The translations under genes were made by a program, and so were the position numbers. DNA of 64,000 nt from Vanessa cardui (lineage: Eukaryota > Arthropoda > Insecta > Lepidoptera > Nymphalidae): contig NC_061153.1 of assembly GCF_905220365.1 (NCBI RefSeq), forward strand, positions 9,754,001 to 9,818,000, in the 5' to 3' direction. This document shows positions 43,814-54,839 of this stretch, piece by piece (positions within the stretch are counted from its first letter, which is position 1; the number at the start of each line of letters is the position of its first letter). The notes beneath the pieces are model-generated. The model worked only from the letters and a program-made list of their open reading frames with translations. It ran no database searches and was not told the origin of the DNA.

Positions 43814-44887
43814 TTAAATAGGGCATATCTTAAATACGTTAAATATAATATCAAAACAATTGCAAACCAATTTAAATTGTACCAAAAAATTTACAGATAT
43901 CTTTTTCCGTATGTATCCCTTGAACTGTCGTATTCGCCTCGCGCCGCACATATATTCTCCCGTTTCGAGTCCATATGTAACGCCAGCCAAGACGTTTGCC
44001 TTCTTCCTTGGCTTTATAAAAAAGCGTACGATTATGTCGAGTAAGATGCTCGTTAATATGCACTCGAGAGGGATTGCCGTCGATGCCGTCGTCGCCGGAG
44101 GTGTCAGTTCCGCGCCGTACCCGCGCCGCCTTGTTGTTAAAGTGTTATCACGCAGAGACCGCCGCGCCAGTCGCATGATCACCGGCCGCGGGCGGTGACG
44201 CTCTTCACTCGATGACAACAGACGTCGCGGTCCCACACGCTCGGCGCTAACGATGTCGCGGGCGTCGAGTGGGACACCCAATTTGCTCGAGATTGCCTGA
44301 GATAGGTGTACCACATTCTCACCATTATATTCCGGTAAACCCGCTATTTGGACGTCATTTAACAACGAGCTCTGTTCCCGGTCATTAATCTCTGTTTTTA
44401 ACTCCGTGATAATGTCCTGCACCTGTGAACTGCCATGTTGAGTACAATTGTCAGATAATTTACTCTCCAGACGGACGGACGACACGCGTTCTTCTACCAT
44501 GTCGACTCTTTTATTGAACTCTAAAATTGACATATTTTCATTAAGCCTGCCCAACTCCAGCTTAAAAAAGGTCATCTCCCAGGCGACCGTGACAAGCTCC
44601 AATCTAAGGAGTCGCATTTCCTCGGCAAGCGATAATGCAGGGGTCTTTTCTATATCCACCGAATTCGCGTCCGTGAACACTTCGTTCGTTGTAGGCGATT
44701 CGGTGACTGCAGCGGACTTGTTTCTGCTTTCCGGTCCCCGGCAGGCACGGCACATCCAGCGCGTAGGAAGGCGAAAGTCGGGGCTTATGTTGACGCATGA
44801 CCGATGGAACACGCAGTTGCATTTATTACATTTTGCGCCCTCTGTGGGTGACAGGATCTTACCACATTGATTACATTTATTTGCCAT
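43814..44887 (-). pseudogene. LINE ORF1 with PHD-type finger, coiled coil and RRM-like domain
   Basis: MANKCNQCGKILSPTEGAKC, CNCVFHRSC and WMCRAC give a C4HC3 PHD-like finger in the first 50 residues. A leucine-rich coiled coil follows (LAEEMRLLRLELVTVAWEM and RVDMVEERVSSV). The RRM-like part begins LNDVQIAGLPEYNGENVVHL and RDIVSAERVGPRR. A frameshift near 44060 puts the end (LTRHNRTLFYKAKEEGKRLGW, then YIWTRNGRIYVRR) in another frame, closing at about 43872. ORF1 and ORF2 are separated by roughly 500 bp of AT-rich spacer. This ORF1 is the partner of the ORF2 at 43347. Confidence 0.82.
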
Positions 44888-45080
44888 TGTACAAATAATA
44901 TAGTATTAGAAATATCCGGAAGGTGTCACTAAATGTATAATATAGGTTTGTGTAGTTTATCGTTTTATGAATATCAGTGTTTGTTTTAGCACTAATAGTA
45001 GTATTTATATTTAAAGAAAAAGAAAAAGACGAATAAACCCAAATCACTAAAAACTAGTAGCAAAATATACTTTTATGTAA

Positions 45081-45378
45081 TGTTTACTTTTTGTGGGTAG
45101 ATATGTATCAGCTGATCCGAACAGCTGAGCAAAATAACAATCCCACGGAACAATTTTGTAAAATTATAGACTTTAATACTGTACAAATATATAGTTCCAT
45201 AGGATGATAACAGATGGCGTTACTAGTAAATTAAATCACGCTAACGTTTTGTCGACTGAAATAATTGTATTTCGGTAATAAAATTTAATAAACCAATCCT
45301 TTCGAAAAACAAGTTCTGTGTTTTACTCGTGTCTAACAGTGCCCTAGTAAGAAGTGTAAGTGAGTGTAAAGTTCTACA
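45081..45378 (+). repeat. Probable 5' LTR of a BEL/Pao element
   Basis: The block starts TGTTTACTTT and ends TTCTACA directly before a primer-binding-like sequence. It holds ATAGATGGCG-like (AGATGGCGTTACTAGT) and AATAAAATTTAATAAACC, as in other insect BEL/Pao LTRs. There is no second LTR in the window, so both edges are estimates; TG at 45076 or 45092 are alternatives. Confidence 0.5.
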
Positions 45379-45396
45379 TGGTCCTTCGAACGGGAT
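45379..45396 (+). other. Putative primer-binding site of the BEL/Pao element
   Basis: TGGTCCTTCGAACGGGAT follows the putative LTR without a gap, and TGG is the expected start of a site complementary to a tRNA 3' end. I did not match it to a specific tRNA. Confidence 0.45.
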
Positions 45397-45937
45397 AATC
45401 ATTGAGTAAGTCATGTTCTACCAGTGAACTACATGTCAGTGTGTTCGCGGTAGTATTTTTGAATATCACAACTTGCGGACAGTGGATCGCTGTTGCAAAC
45501 GCAAGTCGCAGGAGCCAATCGAAGCAGTGAAGAGCTTCGAGTCAGCTTCAGACGGTGTCTTCTAGTGAAGGCGCAGTCAGGACACGGTGGGCGGTGGACG
45601 CCCGCGGTTCTGGTCGAGGCTTCGAGGAGCATCAGACCAGCTTTGGACATAGTCTTCGTGGAAAGGCGCAGTCAGGACACGCAGCGAACTCCTCAGGACT
45701 GGCCGAGGCTACGAGAAGCATCAGGTCAGCTTCAGACAGGGTCTTCGACGGAAGGCGCAGTCAGGGTGACAAGGAGTGCTGGAAAACTCCCAGTCGTGAA
45801 AGCTGGGAATCTACGATACTGTGTGATTCAGTGAAATTTTCGTGAGTGCATTTTTAAAGAAATTTTTCTATTTGTAATATTTCATTACGTTTATAAAACT
45901 TATATTATAAAGTAGTAAATATTATAATTAGTAAAAA

Positions 45938-47734
45938 ATGGATTCTATTATTAGTTATCAGGATGATTTGCATTCGCGTATACGTAGGGCTAAGATAAAC
46001 TTTAAAAAGTCGCCAAAAGAGCGCATAACCAAAGAATATGTACAAAATAAATTAGAGATTATTGATGAATTATGGCACGAATTTCTGTCAGGCCACAAAG
46101 AGTTGATGCGTAATTACAAACAAAAAGAATTAAACGAATCTAGCTATATAATTAACGAAATGTACGACAAAACAGAAGATATATATATATATATAGATTA
46201 TAAAAGTGAATTAAAATTAACTTTAAATAAATTTTCAAGCTCAGAAATTTCCAATGTCGAAACCGTTGTTAAGAGTGTTGATAACAACATGAAATATCCC
46301 AAAATTAACATACCTAAATTTTCAGGCAATTACAGTGAATGGACCACGTTTAAGCAGATGTTCACGTCACTTGTAATCAATAATAATTCATTTGACGATA
46401 TACAAAAAATTCATTATTTAAAAAGTTATCTTGTGGGAGACGCTGAACAATTGCTTAGACACGTTCCAATAGAACAGGGTAATTTTGATCGTTGTTGGCA
46501 ATTATTACAAGAAAGGTATAATAACAAAAGATTTGTTTGTTATCAAACATTAAAATTGCTTTTTAGTCAAAAAAATCTTAATGTCGAGTCAGCCGACGGG
46601 TTACGTAATTTAGTTGATACTACGAATACATGTCTAGCAACGCTTCAAAGCATTGGTATAAATACACAAACGTGGGATGTAATATTGATCCACGTTTTGA
46701 CTTTGAAATTGGACCCAGAGACAAAGCGTCAATGGGAATTCCATATTACTTATCATATTTCCATGAACGAACTCCCAACTTATCAACAATTTACTGACTT
46801 TTTATCTAAAATGTTTAGAGCTGTAGAATATCTTGGTCCAAAGTCAATGTCAACAAAATCTCAATATAATAATAAAATTAAAACTTTACATGTTGGAAAT
46901 GTCAATATATCTTGTATATTTTGTTCGGATAGTCACAAATTACATCAATGCACAAAATTTCATAAAAATACGATTGATGATCGTCGCAAATTTGTTAAAG
47001 ATAATAATATATGTTTCAATTGTTTAGGTAGTAATCACTCTGCCAACGATTGCCGTAGTAATTTAAAATGTCATATTTGCAAAAGAAAACATCATTCTCT
47101 TCTTCATCCTACGAGTAAAATTGTTGATAACGAAAATAAAGATTTAAAACAGGAGGATTCTTTTGTAAAATCATCAGTGGTATCGTGTTTTTCATCAAGT
47201 AAGATTTATAAGCAGGTATTACTCGCTACAGCAATAGTAAAAGCTACGTCCAGAAACGGAAATGATTACAAGATAAGAGCATTACTCGACCAAGGATCGC
47301 AGTCGTCTTTCATAACAGAATCTGCTGTTCAATTTTTAGATTTGAATAAAAGGTCGACCACTAGCCTTATAATGGGACTAGGTGGAGGAAAAACAATGCT
47401 TTCCAAAGCAACGGTAAGTTTAAAAATAAAATCAATATATGATCCCTCTGTAGAAATTGCAGTGAATGCACATGTTATAAAAAGCATTACTACGCCTTTG
47501 CCAACTAACCGTATTGTGGCATTGCACTGGGTGGATCTATCAGGAATTTCGCTAGCCGATCCTGAATATTATATACCAAACAAAATAGATGTTCTTCTAG
47601 GTGCAGAAATATACGGCGAAATACTTCGCGATGGTATCAAAAGAGGGCCAATAAACGCCGTCATAGCACAATCAACAAGTCTTGGTTGGATTTTGTCAGG
47701 TACAGTTAGCTCAAATATGAGCGTACGAAACTAG
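45938..47734 (+). CDS. gag-pro: BEL/Pao gag and aspartic protease, truncated before RT
   Basis: A 598-codon open frame. The N-terminal gag has the KISIPKFSG-like block (INIPKFSGNYSEWTTFKQMF) and KIHYLKSYLVGDAEQLL seen in BEL/Pao gag. Zinc knuckles follow: CIFCSDSHKLHQC, CFNCLGSNHSANDC and CHICKRKHH. The protease region reads RALLDQGSQSSFITE with DQG as the catalytic triplet, and ends with the conserved LGWILSGT. The frame stops soon after, and no RT, RNase H or integrase can be found downstream. The leader from 45397 to 45937 is GC-richer and contains repeated AAGGCGCAGTCAGG motifs. Confidence 0.88.
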   Translation: MDSIISYQDDLHSRIRRAKINFKKSPKERITKEYVQNKLEIIDELWHEFLSGHKELMRNYKQKELNESSYIINEMYDKTEDIYIYIDYKSELKLTLNKFSSSEISNVETVVKSVDNNMKYPKINIPKFSGNYSEWTTFKQMFTSLVINNNSFDDIQKIHYLKSYLVGDAEQLLRHVPIEQGNFDRCWQLLQERYNNKRFVCYQTLKLLFSQKNLNVESADGLRNLVDTTNTCLATLQSIGINTQTWDVILIHVLTLKLDPETKRQWEFHITYHISMNELPTYQQFTDFLSKMFRAVEYLGPKSMSTKSQYNNKIKTLHVGNVNISCIFCSDSHKLHQCTKFHKNTIDDRRKFVKDNNICFNCLGSNHSANDCRSNLKCHICKRKHHSLLHPTSKIVDNENKDLKQEDSFVKSSVVSCFSSSKIYKQVLLATAIVKATSRNGNDYKIRALLDQGSQSSFITESAVQFLDLNKRSTTSLIMGLGGGKTMLSKATVSLKIKSIYDPSVEIAVNAHVIKSITTPLPTNRIVALHWVDLSGISLADPEYYIPNKIDVLLGAEIYGEILRDGIKRGPINAVIAQSTSLGWILSGTVSSNMSVRN

Positions 47735-48157
47735 GTTCTTAAATTTTATTTTACAAAATATAAAATATATTTTAAAAGTAATACAACAAAAGAAAAATAA
47801 ATCAAGAAGTGGGTAGTTTTGTATATCAACATTCATCACGGCAAAATCTTCAAGGACAAATAACAGTTAGATGCGACATTACTAAAACAAAAACATTTTA
47901 ATATTTTTACCCTTATTTTATTTATTCATTATTTCCATTCTGTTATAAATGTATATTTTATATGTTTTTGCAGGTTTAATTTATTATGATGATTTTTCTT
48001 AGTTATGGTTTATTTTATATATATTAACTTGATTAAACTTGATTAAAATAGAAAAGCAAGCTTAGTGCTTCAGGTCTACTCTGCTTTCGGGTAATGAGAA
48101 GGGAATAAAAGAAAAATTCAAGTTCTAGCTCATTGATGCTGTATATATAGTAAATTA
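47735..48157. other. AT-rich stretch without a gene
   Basis: No coding similarity to the remaining BEL/Pao genes and no match to the 45.1-45.4 kb LTR. It separates the truncated element from a minisatellite. Confidence 0.5.
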
Positions 48158-48470
48158 GGTTAATATCGTGCTGCCATTAAATTGGTAGGTTTATATTGTG
48201 CTACCACTAAATTGGTAGGTTTATATCGTGCTGCCATTAAATTGGTAGGTTTATATTGTGCTACCATTACATTGTTAGGTTTATATCATGCTGCCATTGA
48301 ATTGGTAGGTTTATATTGTGCTGCCATTAAATTGGTAGGTTTATATTATGCTGCCATTAAATTGGTAAGTTTATATTGTGCTGCCATTAAATTGGTAGGC
48401 TTATATTATGCTGCCATTAAATTGGTAGGTTTATATTGTGCTGCCATTAAATTGGTAGCTTTGTTTATGT
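48158..48470 (+). repeat. 30-bp minisatellite, about 10 copies
   Basis: Unit close to GGTTTATATTGTGCTGCC plus ATTAAATTGGTA. Copies differ at a few positions (for example TATCGTGCTGCC, TATTGTGCTACC). As the period is a multiple of three, one frame is open across the array (10-residue unit VGLYCAAIKL), which looks like a gene but is a by-product. Confidence 0.93.
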
Positions 48471-48604
48471 TGTCCTTAAATGGGCTGAAATATATACATT
48501 TCACGCTACTACATAAGACTACCCTAAGATAGATGGTGGTACGGGTTATGGCATAATACGATATTTTCAGGTCGCCCCATCAAACTGCACAGTAGAGGGA
48601 CATT

Positions 48605-49520
48605 ATGGCAAATGGCATGGCTGGCCCAGACAGGCTGGACTTGGATGGCGATACATCTGCTATCGGCATACAATGGGAACGCTGGAAAAGGTCGGTGCTT
48701 ATATATCTTGAAGCCGCTGATATTCAAATCCCTGCAAAGAAAAGAGCTACTCTGTTACATTTTGGAGGACCAGGACTTCAGGATATTTATTCAAATTTAT
48801 CTGGGGCTAATGCAGTGGTCTCTACGCCATCTGGAACATCAGAAGACCCAGTAGACGGTAGGGATGTTTTTGAAATTGCCTTGGAAAAATTAGACCAGTA
48901 TTTTTTACCGAAGCAAAGTTTATGAACGGCATTTGTTCAGACAAATAAAGCAGGAAGCTGGGGAAAAAATGGAAAAGTTTTTAGTGAGATTGCGGAATCA
49001 AGCAAACAAATGTGGATTTGAAAAGCCGGAAAATTTCATTATTGACCAAATTACAGAGCATTGTACTTCAAGTGAACTACGTAAGAAGATTTTAACAATG
49101 GGGGATAAAGCTACTTTAGATGAAATACTCACGATCGCAAATACTTTAGAGTTAGTAAGTCATCAATTGGACGTTTACGGAAATTAGAGAAATGAGGAAA
49201 AAAGTCACACAATCAACCAAATCAGCAATAAAGGCTATAGAAAAAGTCAGTATCGCCCTATTGAAGCAAGTACAAGTTCACAGAAAAATATTCGCTGTAC
49301 CAGATGTAAGAGCAAATTTCATAAATCCATAGATTCCAACTGTCCAGCGAAAAAAAAAACCTGTCATTCGTGCAAAAAGATAGGTCACTTTTCTGCGCAA
49401 TGTAAATCTCGAACCCCTGAATCGAGAACACAAAAGAGAAAGTACGGTGGATACCCCGGTAATAACACGTACGCGGCAAATAGAAAGAGGCCGAGGAAAG
49501 AAAAAGGAAACAATGTTGAC
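48605..49520 (+). pseudogene. gag: Ty3/gypsy gag, broken
   Basis: The first piece begins MANGMAGPDRLDLDGD and has WERWKRSVLIYLEAA and LEKLDQYFLPKQ, a gag pattern of insect gypsy elements. A 1-nt indel near 48922 shifts the frame to HLFRQIKQEAGEKMEKFLV and LRKKILTMGDKATLDEIL. A stop at 49185-49187 follows. Zinc knuckles CTRC and CHSCKKIGHFSAQC lie at about 49294-49405. The 5' LTR is not seen; the minisatellite ends shortly before. Confidence 0.8.
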
Positions 49521-51036
49521 ATGGTGACGGACGAAGAAGTGGAGTACATTTTTCAAATAGGTAATGATTCTGTGAAACCCGTTACACAACCATGTCGAAG
49601 AGTGCCTATACCTTTAGAAAAGAAAGTCGATGATAAAATTAAGGAACTGCTAAATGAAGATATAATCGAGAAGGTAACGGGTTCTTCAAGATGGGTTTCT
49701 CCCATAGTTCCGATTCTGAAAGAAAATGGAGATTTAAGACTTTGTGTAGATATGAGGCGTGCAAATAGGGCAATTATAAGGGTAAACCATCCACATCCCA
49801 CTATGGATAAGTTGCTTCCTAAAATAAGTAAAGCAAAATATTTTAGCAAACTTGACATAAAAAATGCTTTTTATCAATTAGAGATCCACCCAGAGTCAAG
49901 ATATATAACTAGCTTCATAACTCCAAGTGGTTTGTATCGCTATAAACGATTAATGTTTGGTATCACTTGCGCGCCGGAACTCTTTCAAAAAATAATGGAG
50001 AGGATGTTGATTCAGTGCAATGGGGTAATAAACTTCATTGACGACATTCTAGTTTACGGGGATACTGAAAAAGAGCACGATAACAGGTTGAAAGAAGTAC
50101 TTCAAACACTCAAAGAGAATAATTTTTTACTTAATGAAGCCAAATGCATTTTTAAAACACAGAGCGTAGACTTCCTAGGACACCATCTTGAACCCAACGG
50201 CATAAAACCTTTGGACAAGTATGTAAAGAGCTTCATGGACTTTCGTGTGCCTAAGACCATAGAAGAGCTCCAAAGTTTTTTGGGTCTTCTTAATTACATA
50301 AATAAATGGATTCCTAACTTGGCTACAACATCGGAACCTTTAAAGGAGCTACTCAGGAAAAAATTGGGTAAAAAAGCCAATATTGAGAAATTCTGGTTAA
50401 AGGAACAGCAAAACTTTTTCAACAATCTAAAGCAAGTGTTGACAAAAATCCAATCGTTTGGGTATTATGATGTTCGCGATAAAACTCAGGTTATAGCTGA
50501 TGCAAGCCCGGTAGGATTAGGTGCCCTGCTTGTCCAAATTGATGTAAATGGTCCTCGCATAATTGCATATGGCAATCGAACTCTTGCAGAATGTGAACGA
50601 AGATACAGCCAAACCGAAAAGGAGGCATTAGCTTTAGTTTGGGGAGTCGAGCATTTTAACATCTTCTTGTACGGCAAAGAATTTGATCTTGTTACAGATC
50701 ATAAGCCATTAGAAGTCCTTTTCGGAAATAAGTCAAAACCATGTGCACGTATAGAACGTTGGGTGTTGCGCCTTCAATCCTATAAATATAGAGTTATTTA
50801 CAAGCCGGGAAATAAGAACATTGCCGATCCTCTGTCACGACTGTGCAATTTGACAGAGAATCCTAAAAATTGCGAAGACACACATGTGTGTCAAATAGTT
50901 AGTTTTGCCCGACCACATGCGATATCATTGAGAGAGATTATTAGTGCATCTGAAAATGACAAAGAAATATGTAACGTTAGGAAAGGACTTTATCAGAATG
51001 ATTGGGACTCAGTAAAGAGTTATAGAGCCGAGATGG
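49521..51036 (+). pseudogene. pol: Ty3/gypsy pol, protease missing, ended by a SINE
   Basis: The zinc-knuckle frame runs directly into EEVEYIFQI and then PVTQPCRRVPIPLEKKVDD, the segment before RT. The protease normally between these is absent and the frame is kept, which indicates an in-frame deletion near 49560. RT motifs are LRLCVDMRRANRAI, FSKLDIKNAFYQLEI and FIDDILVYG; RNase H shows ADASPVGLGALLVQ and TDHKPLEVLFG; ADPLSRLC follows. The coding match ends at about 51030 where a SINE begins. The frame's last 12 codons are SINE. Integrase is absent. Confidence 0.87.
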
Positions 51037-51325
51037 CCCAGTGGTTAGAACTCGTGCATCTCAACCGATGATTGCGGGTTCAAACCCAGGCAAGCACCGC
51101 TGTTTCATGTGCTTAATTTGTCTTTATAATTCATCTCGTGCTCAGCGGTGAAGGAAAACATCGTGAGGAAACCTGCATGTGACAAATTTCATAGAAATTC
51201 TGCCACATGTGTATTCCACCAACCCACATTGGAACAACGTGGTGGAATATGTTCCAAACCTTCTCCTCAAAGGGAGAGGAGACCTTTAGCCCAGAATTTA
51301 CAGGCTGTTGTTGTAATCATTTCTG
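51031..51325 (+). mobile_element. tRNA-derived SINE
   Basis: The head holds pol III boxes: TGGCCCAGTGG (box A-like, 51034-51044) and GGTTCAAACCC (box B, 51077-51087). The body contains CTCAGCGGTGAAGGAAAAC, ATCGTGAGGAAACCTGCATG and CAAACCTTCTCCTCAAAGGG, typical of a SINE family spread in butterflies and moths. It ends CAGGCTGTTGTTGTAAT. From memory it resembles the Metulj SINEs of Heliconius; this needs a search. A shorter copy is at 63670. Confidence 0.85.
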
Positions 51326-52675
51326 GACACGTGTTTTTCTTAAATTCGTGGTTTCGCGCCGACACGGCCATTCTGACAGGCGGTGCGTGCTCTGCACTTG
51401 CCTAAGTTGTGCGATTGGAAATCTGCGAATCAAAAATATTTTTGAAGCAGGTATCTGTAAGCAACACATCATGTTGACCTTTGAAATAGTTTTGTAAAAC
51501 AGCACACAAAGAAATATCTCATGCACCTTAATTGTAATAAATATGGACAGATTTTACGCATACTATGCTCATAACTGTATGCTCATAACTGTTAAAGATT
51601 CTCGTAGATCTGTGGTGTATACATGGCTACCACGGCTCCACAATGCCAAGGATCCGTGAGTAGTACGAGGGTAACATGTGGTTAGCTCAGAGGTATCATT
51701 CTCAAACCGGTGTGTACGTGACTGTAGGTTAGAGTTGCATGAGGAATCTCAACGGTAATTAATATTAATTTTTTTTTTATTATTATTGCTTTTTTTTTAT
51801 TTCTTAGTAAGCTAAGTAGATTTTGCCTAACAGTTTTAATGCGATGATTAGTGCTCGTTGTTGTTGACCACTCGGACTGACTGAAAAACTCGTGATATGG
51901 ATGGCAACTCCCGCTGTCACGGCCATTCTGCGGGACGGTGCGCGCTATGCACCAGTCGCGTTTCTGGAAAAGGAAATAAAATATTCTGAGCTAGTTATCC
52001 GTTCATACGGCATACTAGCTGATAACTTATGTCAAATAAGAAGTTCAATACATTGATACAGTTATTGAAAAATAAATAATTAATGTTGTTAAGAATAATA
52101 TAAGCAGATAATAAAATTTAACCAAGTTATCAGCTGTATAGTCATATCATGATGAATTAGTTATAAGCAACTAGGCAACAAAGCTTAGGCACCTGATAGA
52201 AAATTAGGAAAGCATAGACATTGTACAATGGGATAAGAGCAAGGGACGATAGTATCAGCTGTACTAACGCTCCACGCGTACTAGCACATATTCATTGTTT
52301 AGAGGCTCTAAAAAAGTATATAGTGATGTATTTATTGATTGTTGTTATAGCTCTTAGGAAATTGATGCTGTGGTCATGAGCTGTCTCGAATGCTGTGGTC
52401 CACAGGGGCTCTAAGGGAAAATGGACGGACGATGCTGGGGTCTATGCCTTATTTTTATGACCGTGGTCCCCAGAGGCTCTGAAAATGATCTAGAAATGGG
52501 AAGGATACGGGTATAAAATGATTTGTATAGCTTTTAGAATAACATTGCATTGCCTTCCATTATAATCAGTATTTCAGTAGATTCAGTGGATCGTTAATGT
52601 CTAGACCATACAGTATAGTTTCCTCGGATTCTACATAGTATGCTTCAAAGTTAAAACGAAAAGAACTCACTCGCT
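51326..52675. other. Unassigned region with short direct repeats
   Basis: No coding frame. CACGGCCATTCTG with a GGTGCGYGCT follow-up occurs at about 51363 and again at 51918. GTGGTCC with a CAGRGGCTCT follow-up occurs at 52396 and 52463. A TATAAAA lies at 52513-52519. The stretch could contain a decayed LTR but I cannot prove it. Confidence 0.35.
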
Positions 52676-53340
52676 TATATGTCCAGCGATGCACTGGCTC
52701 GGGAAGTAGACGGCATTGGCTCAACCGTTTCTACGTTGGGCTGCTGTTGCACAGACTCGTCGGGAGATGTAACGTTGGGCTGCTGATTTACTGATTTAGT
52801 TTCATGATTACCTGGTTGTGGTGCTCGGCGTAGTTGGTCGTGGGACACTTTGCGTGGTCGTCCCCTGCCTATCACCTTCTCCACTGTTGTAATTTTTATG
52901 AAACCTGTAAATCTCGAAAGGCACACTTAATTAGTCATATCAAGTAATAGTGGTTACGTGGACTCTTAATCTTCATGCTGAAAATAATTAATTTTAGTCT
53001 TCTGAGAATAGAAACGATGACTGTTATATTCCGAACAAGAGTCATTCGTTGCTGTAGTTATGTTATTAGTGCTGCAATGTCCTCTGTTGAGTGATTGATG
53101 TCGATCAGGTTTAAGAAGTTTAGGTGGTATGCAATGTTTTCTTTGTGTAATAAGTGAGTGGTGCAACTCCATATACTAGATGCACTGTTCAGTCTATATC
53201 GGTATAGTTCTTGATTTTTATTAACTCGTTTTTGAGGGTAGTAATAATTCTTTCCACTTGGCCATTTGCTCGGCTGTTTTCTGACGTGTTGGTTATCTTA
53301 GTGTGTCTCATTTCCCCGTGATATCCATGTGGATCACTTG
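52676..53340 (-). pseudogene. Ty3/gypsy integrase C-terminal relic
   Basis: On the minus strand, near 53290-53240, the sequence gives ENSRANGQVERIITTLKNEL, holding the catalytic Glu context (NGQVER) of retroviral-type integrases. Further left, in broken frames, come GVAPL, KTLHTT-like remnants, and finally KVIGRGRPRKVS, an AT-hook-like basic motif, in the clean piece at 52926-52675. RT and the first two integrase aspartates are not present. Confidence 0.6.
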
Positions 53341-53435
53341 TTGAGTTTTCAATTAGATGAAGCTATGCTTGTATAGCGCCTGAATTCCCTTTAGATGTTT
53401 CACACATATGAACAGCATAGCAACTGCTGATGCCC

Positions 53436-54818
53436 TGTATCCCTAAAAATTTTATTATTTCTATAATTTATTTCTACTAAAATTATAGTATTTATTTTTA
53501 TAAACATTTATCGGTTTTATAACAAAACTTCGATTTTGAACCGTAACCGTCGTTGTCTTTATTATCTGTCAATTTCGTGGAACGGCAACACTGCGTTTTC
53601 TGCGTCGTCATTCTATCGTTATGCAGGCGCCGGTCGCATACCGACACTTGTGTATTTTTAAAACGATATAATCATTTTTTCTCGTGAGTATATTCAGCGA
53701 ATATTCTGGAATATTGGAATTCAATATATTGTTTCTACATTTCGTATATTGGTTTTGCATTCGTTTCAGATTATACACGAATTATATACTTACATAAACG
53801 GAGGGTTACCTACGTCGTCAAGCTATTATATTATATATTTAAGAGGTTTAGGCTACTAAACCGTAAGTAAAACAATTTATATTTGCTTAATCGAGGCACA
53901 TTAGTGGTTTTTAGAATGATATTTAATCATATTTTTCGTTCAATTCCAGTCGTCATAAAATACCGGCCACGTGCATTATTTGACAGGCGTTGCCGAATAT
54001 CTATTTATTTAAACACTTCTTCATATTTTACTCAAAAACTGAACATAGACCTTGTCCATGTATTGGATGACCTAAGTCGAATCCTATAGTGTTTTGAATC
54101 GTTTAGAGGCACTATTTCGTTAAAATAAATATAGTTCTTGCTTTTCCGTTTTGTGTTATTGCAAATTAAGCAATAATTTGTACATTTTTGACACTTTAAA
54201 TATCCAATTCAATAGCTTCAATCTTATGAGTTATTGTTGAATTTTAATAACTCTTTATTGCTTGTACCTGTGTCTAAGGCATTCTTAGGACCTTCTTAGT
54301 GCTTATGCAAGATAGGTAATAAGTTGTTTTGTTCGCAGGGAGTGTTTTTTTTATATGTATTTATATACATATATACTTTTAAATAAAGTATATTCTGAAG
54401 TACTACGGTGTTGCTGGGAGGACTTAGCTGAGGATTGTTGCTGAGTTCGAGCATCTGCTTCGTCGGAGGAATTGCTGCATGTCCAGTGCTGCTACCGCTG
54501 CTTCTGCTGCTGCCGCTATTTTGGTTGCACGGCTTTTATTGATGCATTTCATTCGTGGGTTTGAGCTATCCTGCTTGCTTTATCCGTTCTTAATTTAAAG
54601 ATGCCAACTCATTAATATTAGCTTTAAATTGTTGATATACATACATACATTATGTATTGATACGTAATCATATCGTTCATGACCAGATACCGTCAACGAC
54701 CTCACCCCTGATGATTATTTTTTTTAATTACAATAATTTTTATAAAATTATTTTATAATTTTTTTTTTCAATAAAAATTGCTTAACCAACAAAGTTTTTT
54801 TTTTTTGTCCCCGCGACA
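53436..54818 (+). repeat. 5' LTR, about 1.38 kb
   Basis: It starts TGTATCCCTAAAAAT, matching the 3' LTR start TGTAACCCTAAAAAT at 62088, and ends GCGACA three bases before the PBS. AATAAA signals occur near 54382 and 54770. A CTGCTGCTGCCGC-type run lies near 54500. The long size is unusual for an insect gypsy element. Confidence 0.82.
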
Positions 54819-54821
54819 ATT

Positions 54822-54839
54822 TGGCGCCCAACGTGGGGC
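54822..54839 (+). other. Primer-binding site, lysine tRNA type
   Basis: TGGCGCCCAACGTGGGGC is the well-known site complementary to the 3' end of tRNA-Lys(1,2), as used by several retroviruses and retroelements. It fixes the 5' LTR end and the direction of the element. Confidence 0.88.

Noticed and set aside
43543..43854. 103-residue minus-strand ORF between LINE ORF1 and ORF2
   Set aside because: It lies in the expected AT-rich spacer and resembles no protein I know.
48182..48532. 117-residue protein with a 10-residue repeat
   Set aside because: It is the 30-bp minisatellite read in one frame; no flanking coding sequence or start context supports a gene.
51031..51110. A tRNA gene
   Set aside because: Pol III boxes are present but the sequence continues as a SINE body, cannot be folded as an intact cloverleaf by eye, and recurs at 63670.
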